Source of the DNA: Beijerinckiaceae bacterium
GTDB taxonomy: Bacteria > Pseudomonadota > Alphaproteobacteria > Rhizobiales > Beijerinckiaceae
NCBI GenBank assembly: GCA_027531565.1
Contig: JAPZSB010000007.1
Location: forward strand, 62,001-126,000
DNA: 64,000 bases
Reading direction: 5' to 3'
The position numbers and the translations under genes are program-made. The notes beneath the pieces are model-generated. The model ran no database searches and had not been told where the DNA came from. It worked only from the letters and a program-made list of their open reading frames with translations. Of this stretch, positions 55,525 through 64,000 are shown piece by piece. Within the stretch, counting starts at the first letter, position 1. Every line of letters begins with the position of its first letter.

Positions 55525-55824
55525 CGTGCATCCGGCACCGTCGGCACGTCGGGGATGCAGATCCCGGCGGCGACGTCTCTGCTTCAGTCAAGTCCGATAT
55601 AAACAAATAAACAGGAACAAAGGCGAACATAAGAAGAATATTATAAAAACATCTTCGCGTTTGCTACCTGATATCCGGATCACGCCGACCAGCGGGTCCC
55701 CAATGGTAAACAAATTCTTAGAAAGGCGCTTGCCAGCACGATTCTCCGCGATTCTACTAAGGGTGATTCGGGGCGATGCGGCACATTCCCCGGGTCATCT
55801 GGGGGATGTTTCGAGGGGGCAAGC
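55525..55824. other. 300-bp intergenic region with AT-rich core
   Basis: Lies between pepN and the PAS kinase gene. Bases 55595-55675 are strongly AT-rich and resemble the region before tctB in composition. An inverted repeat ACATTCCCC / GGGGGATGT (55783-55791, 55801-55809; one mismatch) directly precedes the GAGGGGG ribosome-binding site of the kinase and could form a leader hairpin. No gene is seen. Confidence 0.5.
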
Positions 55825-58137
55825 ATGGTGCGATCATTCGCGGCCAGCGCTATTCGTTTGCGCGAAAAACAGGGACAATCCAGCGGCAAGCCCGGCCTGT
55901 CCCCCGCGATTTCCGGGCCAACCAGGCTTGATCGCGCGGTCCCGATCCTGGTCCTGATCTTCCTCTCCGTCGCCGCGATCAGCATCACGCTGCAATTCAC
56001 CTCAAGCCGCAATGCCCAGCTCCGTTCGAGCGAGGACGCCCTTGCGGTGGCGGCCCATTTCCTCGCGGCGGAAATGTCCCGCCAGAGCCGCGAGACCGGC
56101 GAGACCACCTACTCCCTGCCGATCCTGCCGGCCGAGATCCACGAGCCCGGACGCCGGTTCGTGCTGCTCGACATGCTCGGCGTGATCCGCGGCGGGCATG
56201 CCGCCCCCGGCGAGATCGCCCTGCCCGTCGATGCGCTGTTCCAGGAGCCCGGGATTTTCGCGGGGCGGCTGCGTCATGGCGGCGCGTTCCGCGTGCCGCT
56301 CCATACGGGGGATCTGGCGAGCCTGTACCTGCGGCAGCCCGCCGGATTCGGCGGCTATGTGCTGGCGCTGCAGCCGGTGGATGACGAGCTGCGGACCTGG
56401 CGCCACCATGCCGGCGTGCTGGGCGGGATCCTGTTCAGCTTCGGGGCCGTGACGATCGCCTTCACGCTCGTCTTCTATGCCCAGCGCGAGCATACCGACA
56501 CCGCGCAGGCCCGGGCGCGGCAGCTCCGGCTGCAATTCGAGAATGCGCTGGAACATGGCCATTGCGGCCTCTGGGACTGGCGGCTGGGCGACGAAACCCC
56601 GACGCTTTCGAATTCCATGTACCGGATGCTGGGCCTGTCGAACCGCGACCGGCTCGACCGCACCGGGATCGAGGCGCGGCTCCATCCGGAGGATCATGAC
56701 CTGTTCCAGCGGATCGAGGACAGCGCGCGGGCGGGCCATAGCGAGTTCGACTATCTCTTCCGGATGCGCCACGAGAGCCAGGGCTGGGTTGCCCTCCGGA
56801 TGCGGGCGGTGATCGATCCCGCGCCGGCGGGCCAGAGTGCCCGCCTGCTCGGCATCGTCATGGACGTGACGCAGGAGCGCCTTGCCGAGGAAGAGAGCCA
56901 CCGCGCCGATGCACGGCTGCGCGATGCGATCGAATCCATTTCCGAAGCCTTCGTGCTCTGGGACGAGAACAACCGCCTCGTCATGTGCAACTCGAAATAC
57001 CAGTCCTTCCATGGCCTCTCGCCTGAGCTTGTCCAGCGCGGCGCGGGCTACAAGACCCTGATGGCGGCCGCGTCGGAGCCGCGGGTCCTGATCGAGATCG
57101 ATCGCGGCACCGAGCCGGAAACCGGCACCCGCGCCTACGAGGCCCAGTTCCAGGACGGACGCTGGCTGCTGATCAGCGAGCGGCATACCAAGGATGGCGG
57201 CTACGTCTCCGTGGGAACCGACATCACTGCCCGCAAGCTCCAGGAGGAACGGCTGATGGAAAACGAGCGCCAGCTCCGCATCACCGTGACCGATCTCGGC
57301 AATTCCCGCGAGGCCTTCCGCAAGCAGGCCGCGCAGCTCGCCGAACTGGCCGATCGCTATCTCGAGCAGAAGGCCGAGGCGATCAGCGCCAACCGGATCA
57401 AGGCCGAATTCCTCGCCAACATGAACCATGAGATCCGCACACCGCTGAACCATATCATCGGCTTTGCGGAGATGATCGAGGGCCAGGTGTTCGGGCCCTG
57501 CGGCTCCGACCGCTATATCGAATATGCCCGGGACATCCGGCTCAGCGGCATCACCCTGCTCGCCCTGATCTCGGATATCCTCGACATGGCCCGTATCGAG
57601 GCCGGCCGTGTTGCGCTCGACCGCTCGGCCACGCCGCTGGGTGTCCTGCTTGCCCGGGCGGCGGATGATGTCCGCGATGCCGCCGAGGCGAAGAGCATCA
57701 CGATCGAGGTCGAACCCGAGCTTGACGACAGGGCCGGCCAGCGGCTGGTCCATGTCGATGCCACGGCGATCTCGCAGGCGCTGGCCCATCTGCTGCGGAA
57801 CGGGATCCGGCTGTCTCCGGTCGGTGGCCGCGTCTCGGTCCGGGCGCGGATGGCGGGCGACCATATCAACCTGTTCGTCGCCGATTCCGGTGGCGGGCTC
57901 TCGGCCGGCGATCTCGGCACGATGGGCGACCCGTTCGGCCATATCGACGGGATGCTCCATGATGGCTGCAAGGGTTCCGGCCTCGGCGTCGCGATTGCCC
58001 GGTCGCTGGTGGAGCTGCATGGCGGGACGATGCGCCTGCGCTCGGCGCCGCAGATCGGTTCCCTGGTGCTGATCCATCTGCCGGTCTCGCTGGAACCGGT
58101 GCAGCTCACGCTGCCGATGAGCGCCGCGGGCGCCTGA
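55825..58137 (+). CDS. orphan PAS-domain sensor histidine kinase
   Basis: A 770-residue membrane kinase. The first helix (about 38-60) and second (about 200-222) bracket a periplasmic sensor of about 140 residues. Two PAS domains follow: about 240-355, with WRLGDETPTLSNSMYRMLG; and about 365-475, with AFVLWDENNRLVMCN. A coiled coil leads to HisKA with His535 in NMNHEIRTPLNHIIGF. The HATPase has RNGIRL in the N box, DSGGGL and GSGLGVAIAR. It lacks a partner response regulator and resembles the PleC/PdhS class. It is convergent with glnE (stops 5 bp apart). Confidence 0.92.
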   Translation: MVRSFAASAIRLREKQGQSSGKPGLSPAISGPTRLDRAVPILVLIFLSVAAISITLQFTSSRNAQLRSSEDALAVAAHFLAAEMSRQSRETGETTYSLPILPAEIHEPGRRFVLLDMLGVIRGGHAAPGEIALPVDALFQEPGIFAGRLRHGGAFRVPLHTGDLASLYLRQPAGFGGYVLALQPVDDELRTWRHHAGVLGGILFSFGAVTIAFTLVFYAQREHTDTAQARARQLRLQFENALEHGHCGLWDWRLGDETPTLSNSMYRMLGLSNRDRLDRTGIEARLHPEDHDLFQRIEDSARAGHSEFDYLFRMRHESQGWVALRMRAVIDPAPAGQSARLLGIVMDVTQERLAEEESHRADARLRDAIESISEAFVLWDENNRLVMCNSKYQSFHGLSPELVQRGAGYKTLMAAASEPRVLIEIDRGTEPETGTRAYEAQFQDGRWLLISERHTKDGGYVSVGTDITARKLQEERLMENERQLRITVTDLGNSREAFRKQAAQLAELADRYLEQKAEAISANRIKAEFLANMNHEIRTPLNHIIGFAEMIEGQVFGPCGSDRYIEYARDIRLSGITLLALISDILDMARIEAGRVALDRSATPLGVLLARAADDVRDAAEAKSITIEVEPELDDRAGQRLVHVDATAISQALAHLLRNGIRLSPVGGRVSVRARMAGDHINLFVADSGGGLSAGDLGTMGDPFGHIDGMLHDGCKGSGLGVAIARSLVELHGGTMRLRSAPQIGSLVLIHLPVSLEPVQLTLPMSAAGA

Positions 58138-58142
58138 GCCCG

Positions 58143-61082
58143 TCAGCCGCAGGGCTTCACCTTCCCGACGAGGCGTTCGAAGATCTGCCGGGTCTGCTTC
58201 TGGAGATCGACCAGCTCGGCCGCGAGATAGGCGAAATCCGGCTTGTCCAGCAGGGCGGCCAGCCGCCGCTTGAAGACCGGGCTGGCCTCGGCCTCGTCGA
58301 AGGGGCCGGAAATGCAGAGCCGGGTCGCCTGGGTGACAGCCGATTGCAGCCGCCATGACGCGACCAGCGTCTCGGCATCGGCAGCTGCCAGCAGGCCCGC
58401 CTCGCCGGCCGCCTGCAACGCGCCGAGCGTCCCGCCCTCCAGCAAGGCGGGGTGACGGGCGGAATGGACCAGGATCATCGCCTGCGCGATGAATTCGCAA
58501 TCGACCAGCCCGCCGGGCCAGTCCTTCACGTCGAACCGGTTGCGGCCCGGCTTTTCCTTCGCCATCAGGCCGCGCATCGCCGCAACTTCGGCGAGTACGG
58601 CCTTGCCGTCCCGCGGGACGGCGAGGATAGCCTGGGCCTCCTCGCGCCAGCGCCGGCCGAGCGCGGAATCCCCGGCCATCGGCCGCGCGCGGGACAGCGC
58701 CATGCGCTCCCAGGTCTCGGCTTCGCTCACCTGGTATTCGCGGAAGCCGGGCAGCGAGGTGGCGACCGTGCCCTTCCGGCCCGAGGGGCGGAGGCGGAGA
58801 TCGATCTCGTAGAGCGTGCCTGTCCGCATCTGCACCGAGAGGGCCGAGACGAGCCTTTGCGTCAGCCGCGCAAAATATTCCGACGGCATCAGGCTCCGGG
58901 CGCCATCCGACAGGGCATCCGGTGGCGCATCGTAGATGACCACGAGGTCGAGATCGGAATTGGCCGTCATCTCGCGCGAGCCGGCCTTGCCATAGGCAAC
59001 GAGGATCATCTCGGCGCCGGGGATCACACCATGGGCCTTCGCGAATTCCGCCCGGACACGCCTGAGCACCACATCGACGAAGATCTCGGCGATGGCCGTG
59101 TGGGCATGGCCGGCCTCGGCCAGCGGCAGCACGCGAGAGAAAACCCGCGTGCCGAGGAGGAAGCGCTCGGCGCGGGCCAGTTCGCGTGCCCGTTCGAGGA
59201 AAGGCTCGATATCGGTCTCGCGCTCGAGCCGCGGGGCGATGCGGTTGCGGGCCGCCTCGATCGTCAGGCCATGCAGGAATTCCGGGTCGACCAGCACATC
59301 GAGGACATGCGGCGACTGCGCAACAATTTCCGACAGGCGGGGCGCCGAACCGAGGATCTCCGCGAAGAGCCGGCGCAGATCGGCATTGTTCTTGAGGATG
59401 GAGAACAATTCGACCACCGCCGGCATGCGCTGGAGCGCATTGTCGAAGGCGAGCAGCGCGCCATCCGGGTCGGAGGAATTGCCGAAAGCCTCCAGAAGGC
59501 CGGGCACCAGTTCGGTCACGATCTCGCGGGCCCGCGGCGTGGTGATGGCGGGGCGGCGGCCGAAATGCCAGCCGCGCACCGTCTCCGCCACCATGTCCGG
59601 CCGCTGGAAGCCAAGGCGACGCAGGGTGTTCAACGTTTCCGGGTCATCCTCCACCCCGGTGAAGACGAGGCTGCCGGCTTCCGAAGCGAGGCCGGGCACG
59701 GCCTCGAAAAGACGGGCGTAGTGGCGCTCGACGATCCGCATCTGGCGGATCAGCGCCTTGTCGAGTTCGCCGCGCGTGACGCCGGCGAGACGCGCCAGGC
59801 TGGCAAGGTCGTCGTCGCCGCGCGGCAGTTTCTGCGTCTGCTCGTCATTGACCATCTGCACGCGATGCTCGAGATCGCGCAGGAAGCGATAGGCCGTGGC
59901 GAGTTCGCCGGCGGCTTCCGGCGTCACCCAGCCCTCGCGGGCCAGTTCGGCCAGCATGTCCAGCGTGCGGGCCCCGCGCAGGGTGGGGCGCCGGCCGCCA
60001 TAGACAAGCTGCTGAGTCTGGACGAAGAACTCGATCTCGCGGATGCCGCCGCGCCCCACCTTGAGATCATGGCCCGGCACGGTGATCTGGTCATGGCCGC
60101 GCACGGCATAGATCTGCCGCTTCATCGCGTGGATATCGGCGATGGCGGCATAGTCGAAATATTTCCGCCAGATGAAGGGCTCCAGCTCCTTCAGGAAGGC
60201 GCGGCCGGCGGCGATGTCGCCCGCGACGGGGCGGGCCTTGATATTGGCCGCGCGCTCCCAGTTCTGGCCGACGCTCTCGTAATAGCCGAGGGCCGCATGG
60301 ACCGGCATGGCGATGGGGGTCAACCCGGGATCGGGCCGGAGCCGGAGATCGACCCGCTGGACGTAGCCGTCGGCCGTCCGCTCGTTGAGGAGGCGGACGA
60401 TGCCCTTGACCAGCTGGATCGCCAGGGCCTGCGGATCGACGGCGGAGGCGATGCCGGGCGCGTCCGGTTCGTAGAAGATCGTGAGGTCGATATCCGAGGA
60501 ATAGTTCAGCTCGCGCGCGCCGTGTTTGCCGAGGGCCAGCACGAAGAGGCCGAAATCCCGCTCCGGCTCGTCCGGATCGACCGGGGTGAAGCGGCGCGCC
60601 GCCATGGCCTCGCGCAGGCCGAAGCGCAACGCGGCCTGCACGCTGGCATCGGCGAAATCGGATAAAGCCTCGGTGACACCCACCGTATCGATGACGCCGC
60701 CGAGATCGGCCATGGCGATCAGCAATGCCGCGCGGGCCTTGGCATGGCGCAGCCGCCGCATGGCCAGGCCGGCCTCGCCCTCCTCGCCCGCGGCGCGGGT
60801 CTCGGTGAGAATGGCGGCCAGCGATTCCGTGAACGGCGCCTCCAGCAGCGGCGCGACCCATTCCGGCCAGCGCCGGACGAGCCGCCAGAGATAGGGCGAG
60901 CCTTCGGCGAGGCCTGCAAGCAGGCTCCCGGCCAGCGGATGGGCCGCTGTCAGCGGCGCCAGGGCGGCGCCCTCCTCCTCGGCGAGCAGATCGGCGAGCC
61001 GCTGCCGACCTGCCTTTCCGGATTTCGGGGCCTGGACAAAGGCCTGCGCGAGCGGGGCCGAGGGCGTTGCCGTTTTTTTCAT
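58143..61082 (-). CDS. glnE: bifunctional glutamine synthetase adenylyltransferase/deadenylase
   Basis: Controls glutamine synthetase by adding and removing AMP in response to PII and glutamine. The 979 residues hold two nucleotidyltransferase domains with their metal-binding Asp pairs: the N-terminal deadenylylating one (ELNYSSDIDLTIFY) and the C-terminal adenylylating one (EMTANSDLDLVVIYD), each followed by a GlnD-PII-type helical region. Length and order are normal. Its ATG overlaps the stop of the sensor kinase by one base (TGATG), so translation is coupled to the two-component pair. Confidence 0.96.
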   Translation of the reverse strand: MKKTATPSAPLAQAFVQAPKSGKAGRQRLADLLAEEEGAALAPLTAAHPLAGSLLAGLAEGSPYLWRLVRRWPEWVAPLLEAPFTESLAAILTETRAAGEEGEAGLAMRRLRHAKARAALLIAMADLGGVIDTVGVTEALSDFADASVQAALRFGLREAMAARRFTPVDPDEPERDFGLFVLALGKHGARELNYSSDIDLTIFYEPDAPGIASAVDPQALAIQLVKGIVRLLNERTADGYVQRVDLRLRPDPGLTPIAMPVHAALGYYESVGQNWERAANIKARPVAGDIAAGRAFLKELEPFIWRKYFDYAAIADIHAMKRQIYAVRGHDQITVPGHDLKVGRGGIREIEFFVQTQQLVYGGRRPTLRGARTLDMLAELAREGWVTPEAAGELATAYRFLRDLEHRVQMVNDEQTQKLPRGDDDLASLARLAGVTRGELDKALIRQMRIVERHYARLFEAVPGLASEAGSLVFTGVEDDPETLNTLRRLGFQRPDMVAETVRGWHFGRRPAITTPRAREIVTELVPGLLEAFGNSSDPDGALLAFDNALQRMPAVVELFSILKNNADLRRLFAEILGSAPRLSEIVAQSPHVLDVLVDPEFLHGLTIEAARNRIAPRLERETDIEPFLERARELARAERFLLGTRVFSRVLPLAEAGHAHTAIAEIFVDVVLRRVRAEFAKAHGVIPGAEMILVAYGKAGSREMTANSDLDLVVIYDAPPDALSDGARSLMPSEYFARLTQRLVSALSVQMRTGTLYEIDLRLRPSGRKGTVATSLPGFREYQVSEAETWERMALSRARPMAGDSALGRRWREEAQAILAVPRDGKAVLAEVAAMRGLMAKEKPGRNRFDVKDWPGGLVDCEFIAQAMILVHSARHPALLEGGTLGALQAAGEAGLLAAADAETLVASWRLQSAVTQATRLCISGPFDEAEASPVFKRRLAALLDKPDFAYLAAELVDLQKQTRQIFERLVGKVKPCG

Positions 61083-62533
61083 CAGGCCGGATTGTGGGCA
61101 TCCGGCGGCAACGGTGCAAGCCCGGCCGGCAGGGAGATCACAGCCTTCAACCCCGGCGCATTGTCCTCCAGCCGCAGGACGCCGCCATGCAGGCGGGCAA
61201 TCGCATGGACCAGCGAGAGGCCCAGGCCGAATCCCGGCTTGGCCCGGCTGCGATCCAGCCGGACGAAGCGCTCGGTCACGCGCTCGCGATCCGCTTCGGG
61301 AATGCCGGAGCCGCGATCCGCCACGACGATCTCGATCGCCTCGCCGGAACGGCGCGCGGCCAGCCGGATCTCCGGTGCAGGCCCCTCGCCCTCCGCATTC
61401 GGCTGGCCATATTTCAAGGCATTGTCGAGCAGGTTCGCCACGGCCCGGCCGAGCAATTCGCGGTTGGCGCGCAGGGTGAGGCCGGGCTCGATCGTGACGC
61501 GGAGCGGCAGGCCCGCTTCCTCGGCCAGCGGTTCATAGAGTTCCGCGAGGCCGGACAGCGCATCATCCAGTCGGATATCCTGCAGGCTGGTGGCGAGGTT
61601 GCCGGTTTCCGCACGGGCAATCATCAGCAGCGCATCGAAGATGCGGATGAGCTGATCGGATTCGTCGATGGCCCGGAGCAGGGCCTCGCGGCTCTCCTCG
61701 AGCGTGCCGGCCTTGCGCAGGGCCTCCTCCGCGCCGTTCCGCAACCGCGTGAGCGGGGTCCGGAGATCATGCGCGACATTGTCCGAGAGTTCGCGCAGGC
61801 CCGCCATCAGCTCGCCGATCCGGTCGAGCATCTGGTTGAGATGGAGGGCGAGCCGGTCGAATTCATCATCGACATTCGTCACCGGAAGGCGTTCGGAAAG
61901 GTTGCCATCCATGATCCGGGCGCTGGAAGCCGCGATGGCATCGACACGGGCGAGAACGCGGCGCGTGACGAACCAGGCGCCGAAGCCGCCGAGGACCAGC
62001 ACCAGAAGCACGGTCCAGCGCCGTGCCCGGCGGATGACCTCCTGCAACCGGGCGCGGTCCTCGAGGTCGCGGCCGACGAAGAGGCGGAATCCGCTCGGCA
62101 GCAGGAAGACCCGGAGCTTGGCGAGACGGTTGACGTCGGCCGGCTCGTCCGGCGCGCCGAAATTGACCTCGATCCAGCCGGGGCTCTGGTCCAGGGCCGG
62201 CACGCGCAGCAGCGCATTGCCGGTCACGGAATCGCCGCGACGGTCAACCAGCAGGTAGATGAAGCTGCCGCTCTGCCGGCTGCGCCGCTCGATCGCGGTG
62301 ATCAGGCGCCGTTCCCCGCCCTGGCGGTATTGCTCGGCAAGGGCATTGATCTCGGTCTCGATCGTGGCGGTGATCTGGTCATCGAGCAGCCGGCGGCTGG
62401 TCCAGGAGAGATAGCCGAGCACGAAGACGGCGAAGATGATGAAGATCAGCAGATAGGCCGCCGACAGCTTGAAGGCGCTGGTGCGGATGACCTGGCCGAG
62501 GGCTGTCCGGAACGAGGCCAGCCTACCGGGCAT
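61082..62533 (-). CDS. HAMP-domain sensor histidine kinase
   Basis: A 483-residue sensor kinase with two membrane helices (about 20-45 and 172-195), a periplasmic domain of about 130 residues, HAMP, HisKA with His255 in NVAHDLRTPLTRLRNG, and HATPase with NLLDNALKYG, DRGSGIP and GFGLGLSLV. It is encoded between its response regulator (11-bp overlap) and glnE (1-bp overlap). The stimulus is unknown. In Hyphomicrobiales, as I recall it, the same regulator-kinase-glnE order is common. Confidence 0.93.
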   Translation of the reverse strand: MPGRLASFRTALGQVIRTSAFKLSAAYLLIFIIFAVFVLGYLSWTSRRLLDDQITATIETEINALAEQYRQGGERRLITAIERRSRQSGSFIYLLVDRRGDSVTGNALLRVPALDQSPGWIEVNFGAPDEPADVNRLAKLRVFLLPSGFRLFVGRDLEDRARLQEVIRRARRWTVLLVLVLGGFGAWFVTRRVLARVDAIAASSARIMDGNLSERLPVTNVDDEFDRLALHLNQMLDRIGELMAGLRELSDNVAHDLRTPLTRLRNGAEEALRKAGTLEESREALLRAIDESDQLIRIFDALLMIARAETGNLATSLQDIRLDDALSGLAELYEPLAEEAGLPLRVTIEPGLTLRANRELLGRAVANLLDNALKYGQPNAEGEGPAPEIRLAARRSGEAIEIVVADRGSGIPEADRERVTERFVRLDRSRAKPGFGLGLSLVHAIARLHGGVLRLEDNAPGLKAVISLPAGLAPLPPDAHNPA

Positions 62534-63203
62534 TGTCGCGGATCATGTAGCCCGCGCCCCGGACCGTGTGGAGGAGCGAGCCGCCCTGCCCGCGATCGAT
62601 CTTGCCGCGCAGGCGGGAGATATGGACGTCGATCACGTTGGTCTGGGGGTCGAAATGATAGTCCCAGACATTTTCCAGCAGCATGGTCCGCGTCACGACC
62701 TGCCCGGCATGGCGCATGAGATATTCGAGCAGGCGGAATTCACGCGGCTGGAGCAGGATCTCCTCGCCGCCGCGGGTGACGCGATGGGCGAGCCGGTCCA
62801 GTTCCAGATCGCCGACGCGATAGGTCAGCTGGGCGCTTTGCGGGTTCTGCCGCCGGGCCAGTGCCTCGACCCGGGCGAGGCATTCGGTAAAGGCGTAGGG
62901 CTTGGTGAGGTAATCGTCGCCGCCGGCCCGGAGGCCGAGCACGCGGTCATCGACCTGGCCGAGCGCGGACAGGATAAGCACGGGCGTCGTGCGCTTCTCG
63001 GCCCGCAGGGCCATGACGAGCGAGAGGCCATCCCGTTTGGGCAGCATCCGGTCGACGATCAGGACATCGTAGCTGCCGGCCAGGGCCATCTCGAGGCCGG
63101 CCTCGCCATCCATGGCGAGATCCGCCACATGGCCGGCCTCGCCGAGGGCGCGGGTGAGATAGCGGCCCGCTTCGGCATCATCCTCGACCACCAGGATTTT
63201 CAT
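62523..63203 (-). CDS. OmpR-family response regulator
   Basis: Two-domain transcription factor of 226 residues. The receiver has acidic residues ED at 8-9, phosphorylated Asp51 (VLIVDRMLP), and Lys in LTKPY. The winged-helix output domain contains LQPREFRLLEYLMRHAGQVVTR and NVIDVHISRLRGKID. The ATG at 63203 gives the standard MKILVVEDD start; the longer frame is not conserved. It heads the regulator-kinase-glnE operon. Confidence 0.94.
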   Translation of the reverse strand: MKILVVEDDAEAGRYLTRALGEAGHVADLAMDGEAGLEMALAGSYDVLIVDRMLPKRDGLSLVMALRAEKRTTPVLILSALGQVDDRVLGLRAGGDDYLTKPYAFTECLARVEALARRQNPQSAQLTYRVGDLELDRLAHRVTRGGEEILLQPREFRLLEYLMRHAGQVVTRTMLLENVWDYHFDPQTNVIDVHISRLRGKIDRGQGGSLLHTVRGAGYMIRDNAR

Positions 63204-63414
63204 CGGCAGAACTCGATCGGAAGCGGCATTGACGGCACACACTTCGCCCGTTCAGGCCGGCAACGTCAAGCCGGAGGAAGGCGGTCTCGCGGTGTAATTC
63301 CGGAGCGGGGGGCGACGGGGGAATTGACCGGAACACCGCACCGCGAGACACGCTGATGGTTTAGCGCTGCCTGATTAAACCGAAGCTGTCGGGCGGATTA
63401 AATGACGGTAATGT

Positions 63415-63903
63415 TCAGGCCGCCGGCCCGCCCCGGCCCTGCCGGTCCAGCAGGGCCTGCAACTCGGCCTGTTCATCGGGGCTGAGGCGCTCCTCCGGGT
63501 CACCGGCCACCCCGTCCGGCCGGCGGCGGAACAGGCGCCAGGCGGCGAAGCCGCCAAGGGCCAGAGCGAGGGCCGGCAGGCTCCAGAGCAGGATCGTCTG
63601 GGTCGAGACCGGCGGCCGCAGCAGGACGAAGGCGCCATACCGCGCGACGAGGAAATCACGGATCGTGGCATCGCTGTCCCCGGCCTTGATGCGCTCGCGA
63701 ACGATCCGGCGGAGATCCACCGCCAGCGGGGCATCGGAATCGTCGATGGACTGGTTCTGGCAGACGAGGCAGCGCAACTCGGCCGAGAGCTTGCGCGCCC
63801 GGTTTTCCTGCGCGGCATCGGGCAGTTGCTCGCCAGGCCGGACGGCAAGGACCGGCGTCGCGAAAAGGACAAGGGCGAGTAGGAGGCCAGGCGCGCGATG
63901 CAT
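63415..63903 (-). CDS. ccmH: cytochrome c-type biogenesis protein CcmH
   Basis: Membrane-bound periplasmic thiol protein of System I cytochrome c maturation, presenting reduced apocytochrome c to the heme lyase. The 162 residues show a signal peptide (LLLALVLFATPVLA), the redox pair C45-LV-C48 in LRCLVCQNQSIDDSDAPLA, and a C-terminal membrane helix (LLWSLPALALALGGFAAWRLF). It starts 3 bp after the ccmF stop. ccmI (the TPR part of some CcmH proteins) does not follow in the 211 bp before the response regulator. Confidence 0.95.
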   Translation of the reverse strand: MHRAPGLLLALVLFATPVLAVRPGEQLPDAAQENRARKLSAELRCLVCQNQSIDDSDAPLAVDLRRIVRERIKAGDSDATIRDFLVARYGAFVLLRPPVSTQTILLWSLPALALALGGFAAWRLFRRRPDGVAGDPEERLSPDEQAELQALLDRQGRGGPAA

Positions 63904-63906
63904 GGT

Positions 63907-64000
63907 TCACTCCGCCGGTTCGGGCCGGAGGCGCGCGCGCCGGGCCGGCACGCCGATCCGCAGGCGCCGGTCGAACAGCGACAGGATGCCGCCGATGGAC
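63907..64000 (-). CDS. ccmF: C-terminal end of heme lyase CcmF (cut by window edge)
   Basis: The last 30 codons of a gene entering from beyond base 64000, ending with TGA at 63907-63909. The peptide SIGGILSLFDRRLRIGVPAR fits the final membrane helix and basic tail of CcmF/CycK proteins, and the position 3 bp before ccmH is the usual ccmF-ccmH order in alphaproteobacteria. The call rests on these few residues and on the neighbour. Confidence 0.75.
   Translation of the reverse strand, partial: SIGGILSLFDRRLRIGVPARRARLRPEPAE

Overview
The window is a GC-rich, densely packed chromosomal segment of an alphaproteobacterium, most likely of the Hyphomicrobiales/Rhodospirillales type. This rests on an Irr-type iron regulator with an ICE box, CtrA-like TTAA-N7-TTAA elements, a TakP-type TRAP system, the ccmF-ccmH order, and a two-component pair overlapping glnE. 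I see no insertion sequence, prophage, CRISPR array, rRNA or conjugative element. About 55 genes are core metabolism, nutrient uptake and signalling. One tRNA (Val, CAC) is present.

Layout. 1-8.2 kb: the 3' part of pbpC, a membrane chemoreceptor, tRNA-Val, an L,D-transpeptidase, a DUF971 protein, moaA, and a soluble chemoreceptor fused to a PilZ domain. 8.4-14.2 kb: a DMT exporter, then a TRAP system (dctQ, dctM, and takP on the opposite strand) with a DUF1232 gene and an AAC(3)-I-like acetyltransferase lying between. 14.4-19 kb: Mrp/ApbC, a polar amino-acid ABC system without an ATPase gene, and a beta-hydroxyacid dehydrogenase. 19-23.2 kb: a leftward cell-envelope group comprising a caspase-fold protein that has lost its catalytic dyad and carries a long proline-rich tail, a secreted four-cysteine protein, a GST and a nuclease. 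23.3-31.4 kb: a membrane histidine kinase, divergent cobT/cobS, an 87-residue membrane protein, a thioesterase, dusA and a DUF1501/DUF1800 pair.

31.5-40.7 kb is a regulated nutrient block. A TPP riboswitch precedes a 59-codon unknown ORF and thiSGE. Next are an L-lactate/alpha-hydroxyacid dehydrogenase, irr with an ICE box, the sitABCD manganese/iron importer behind Fur/Mur-like operators, and a COG0523 metal GTPase behind a Zur-like box. 40.6-48 kb: a leftward peptide ABC operon with an M20 peptidase and a TauE permease. 48.4-52.8 kb: a tripartite tricarboxylate transporter (tctB-A-C) and an MFS permease. 52.9-64 kb: pepN, a PAS histidine kinase, glnE, a sensor kinase and response regulator overlapping glnE, then ccmH and the end of ccmF.

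I did not find a clearly new multi-gene system. The best leads are the pseudo-caspase with 33-residue tandem repeats, the uncharacterised ORF translated directly from the TPP riboswitch, the three stacked metal-responsive control regions at 35.6-39.4 kb, and a chromosomal aminoglycoside-acetyltransferase-like gene. All calls come from reading the sequence; no database search was run.
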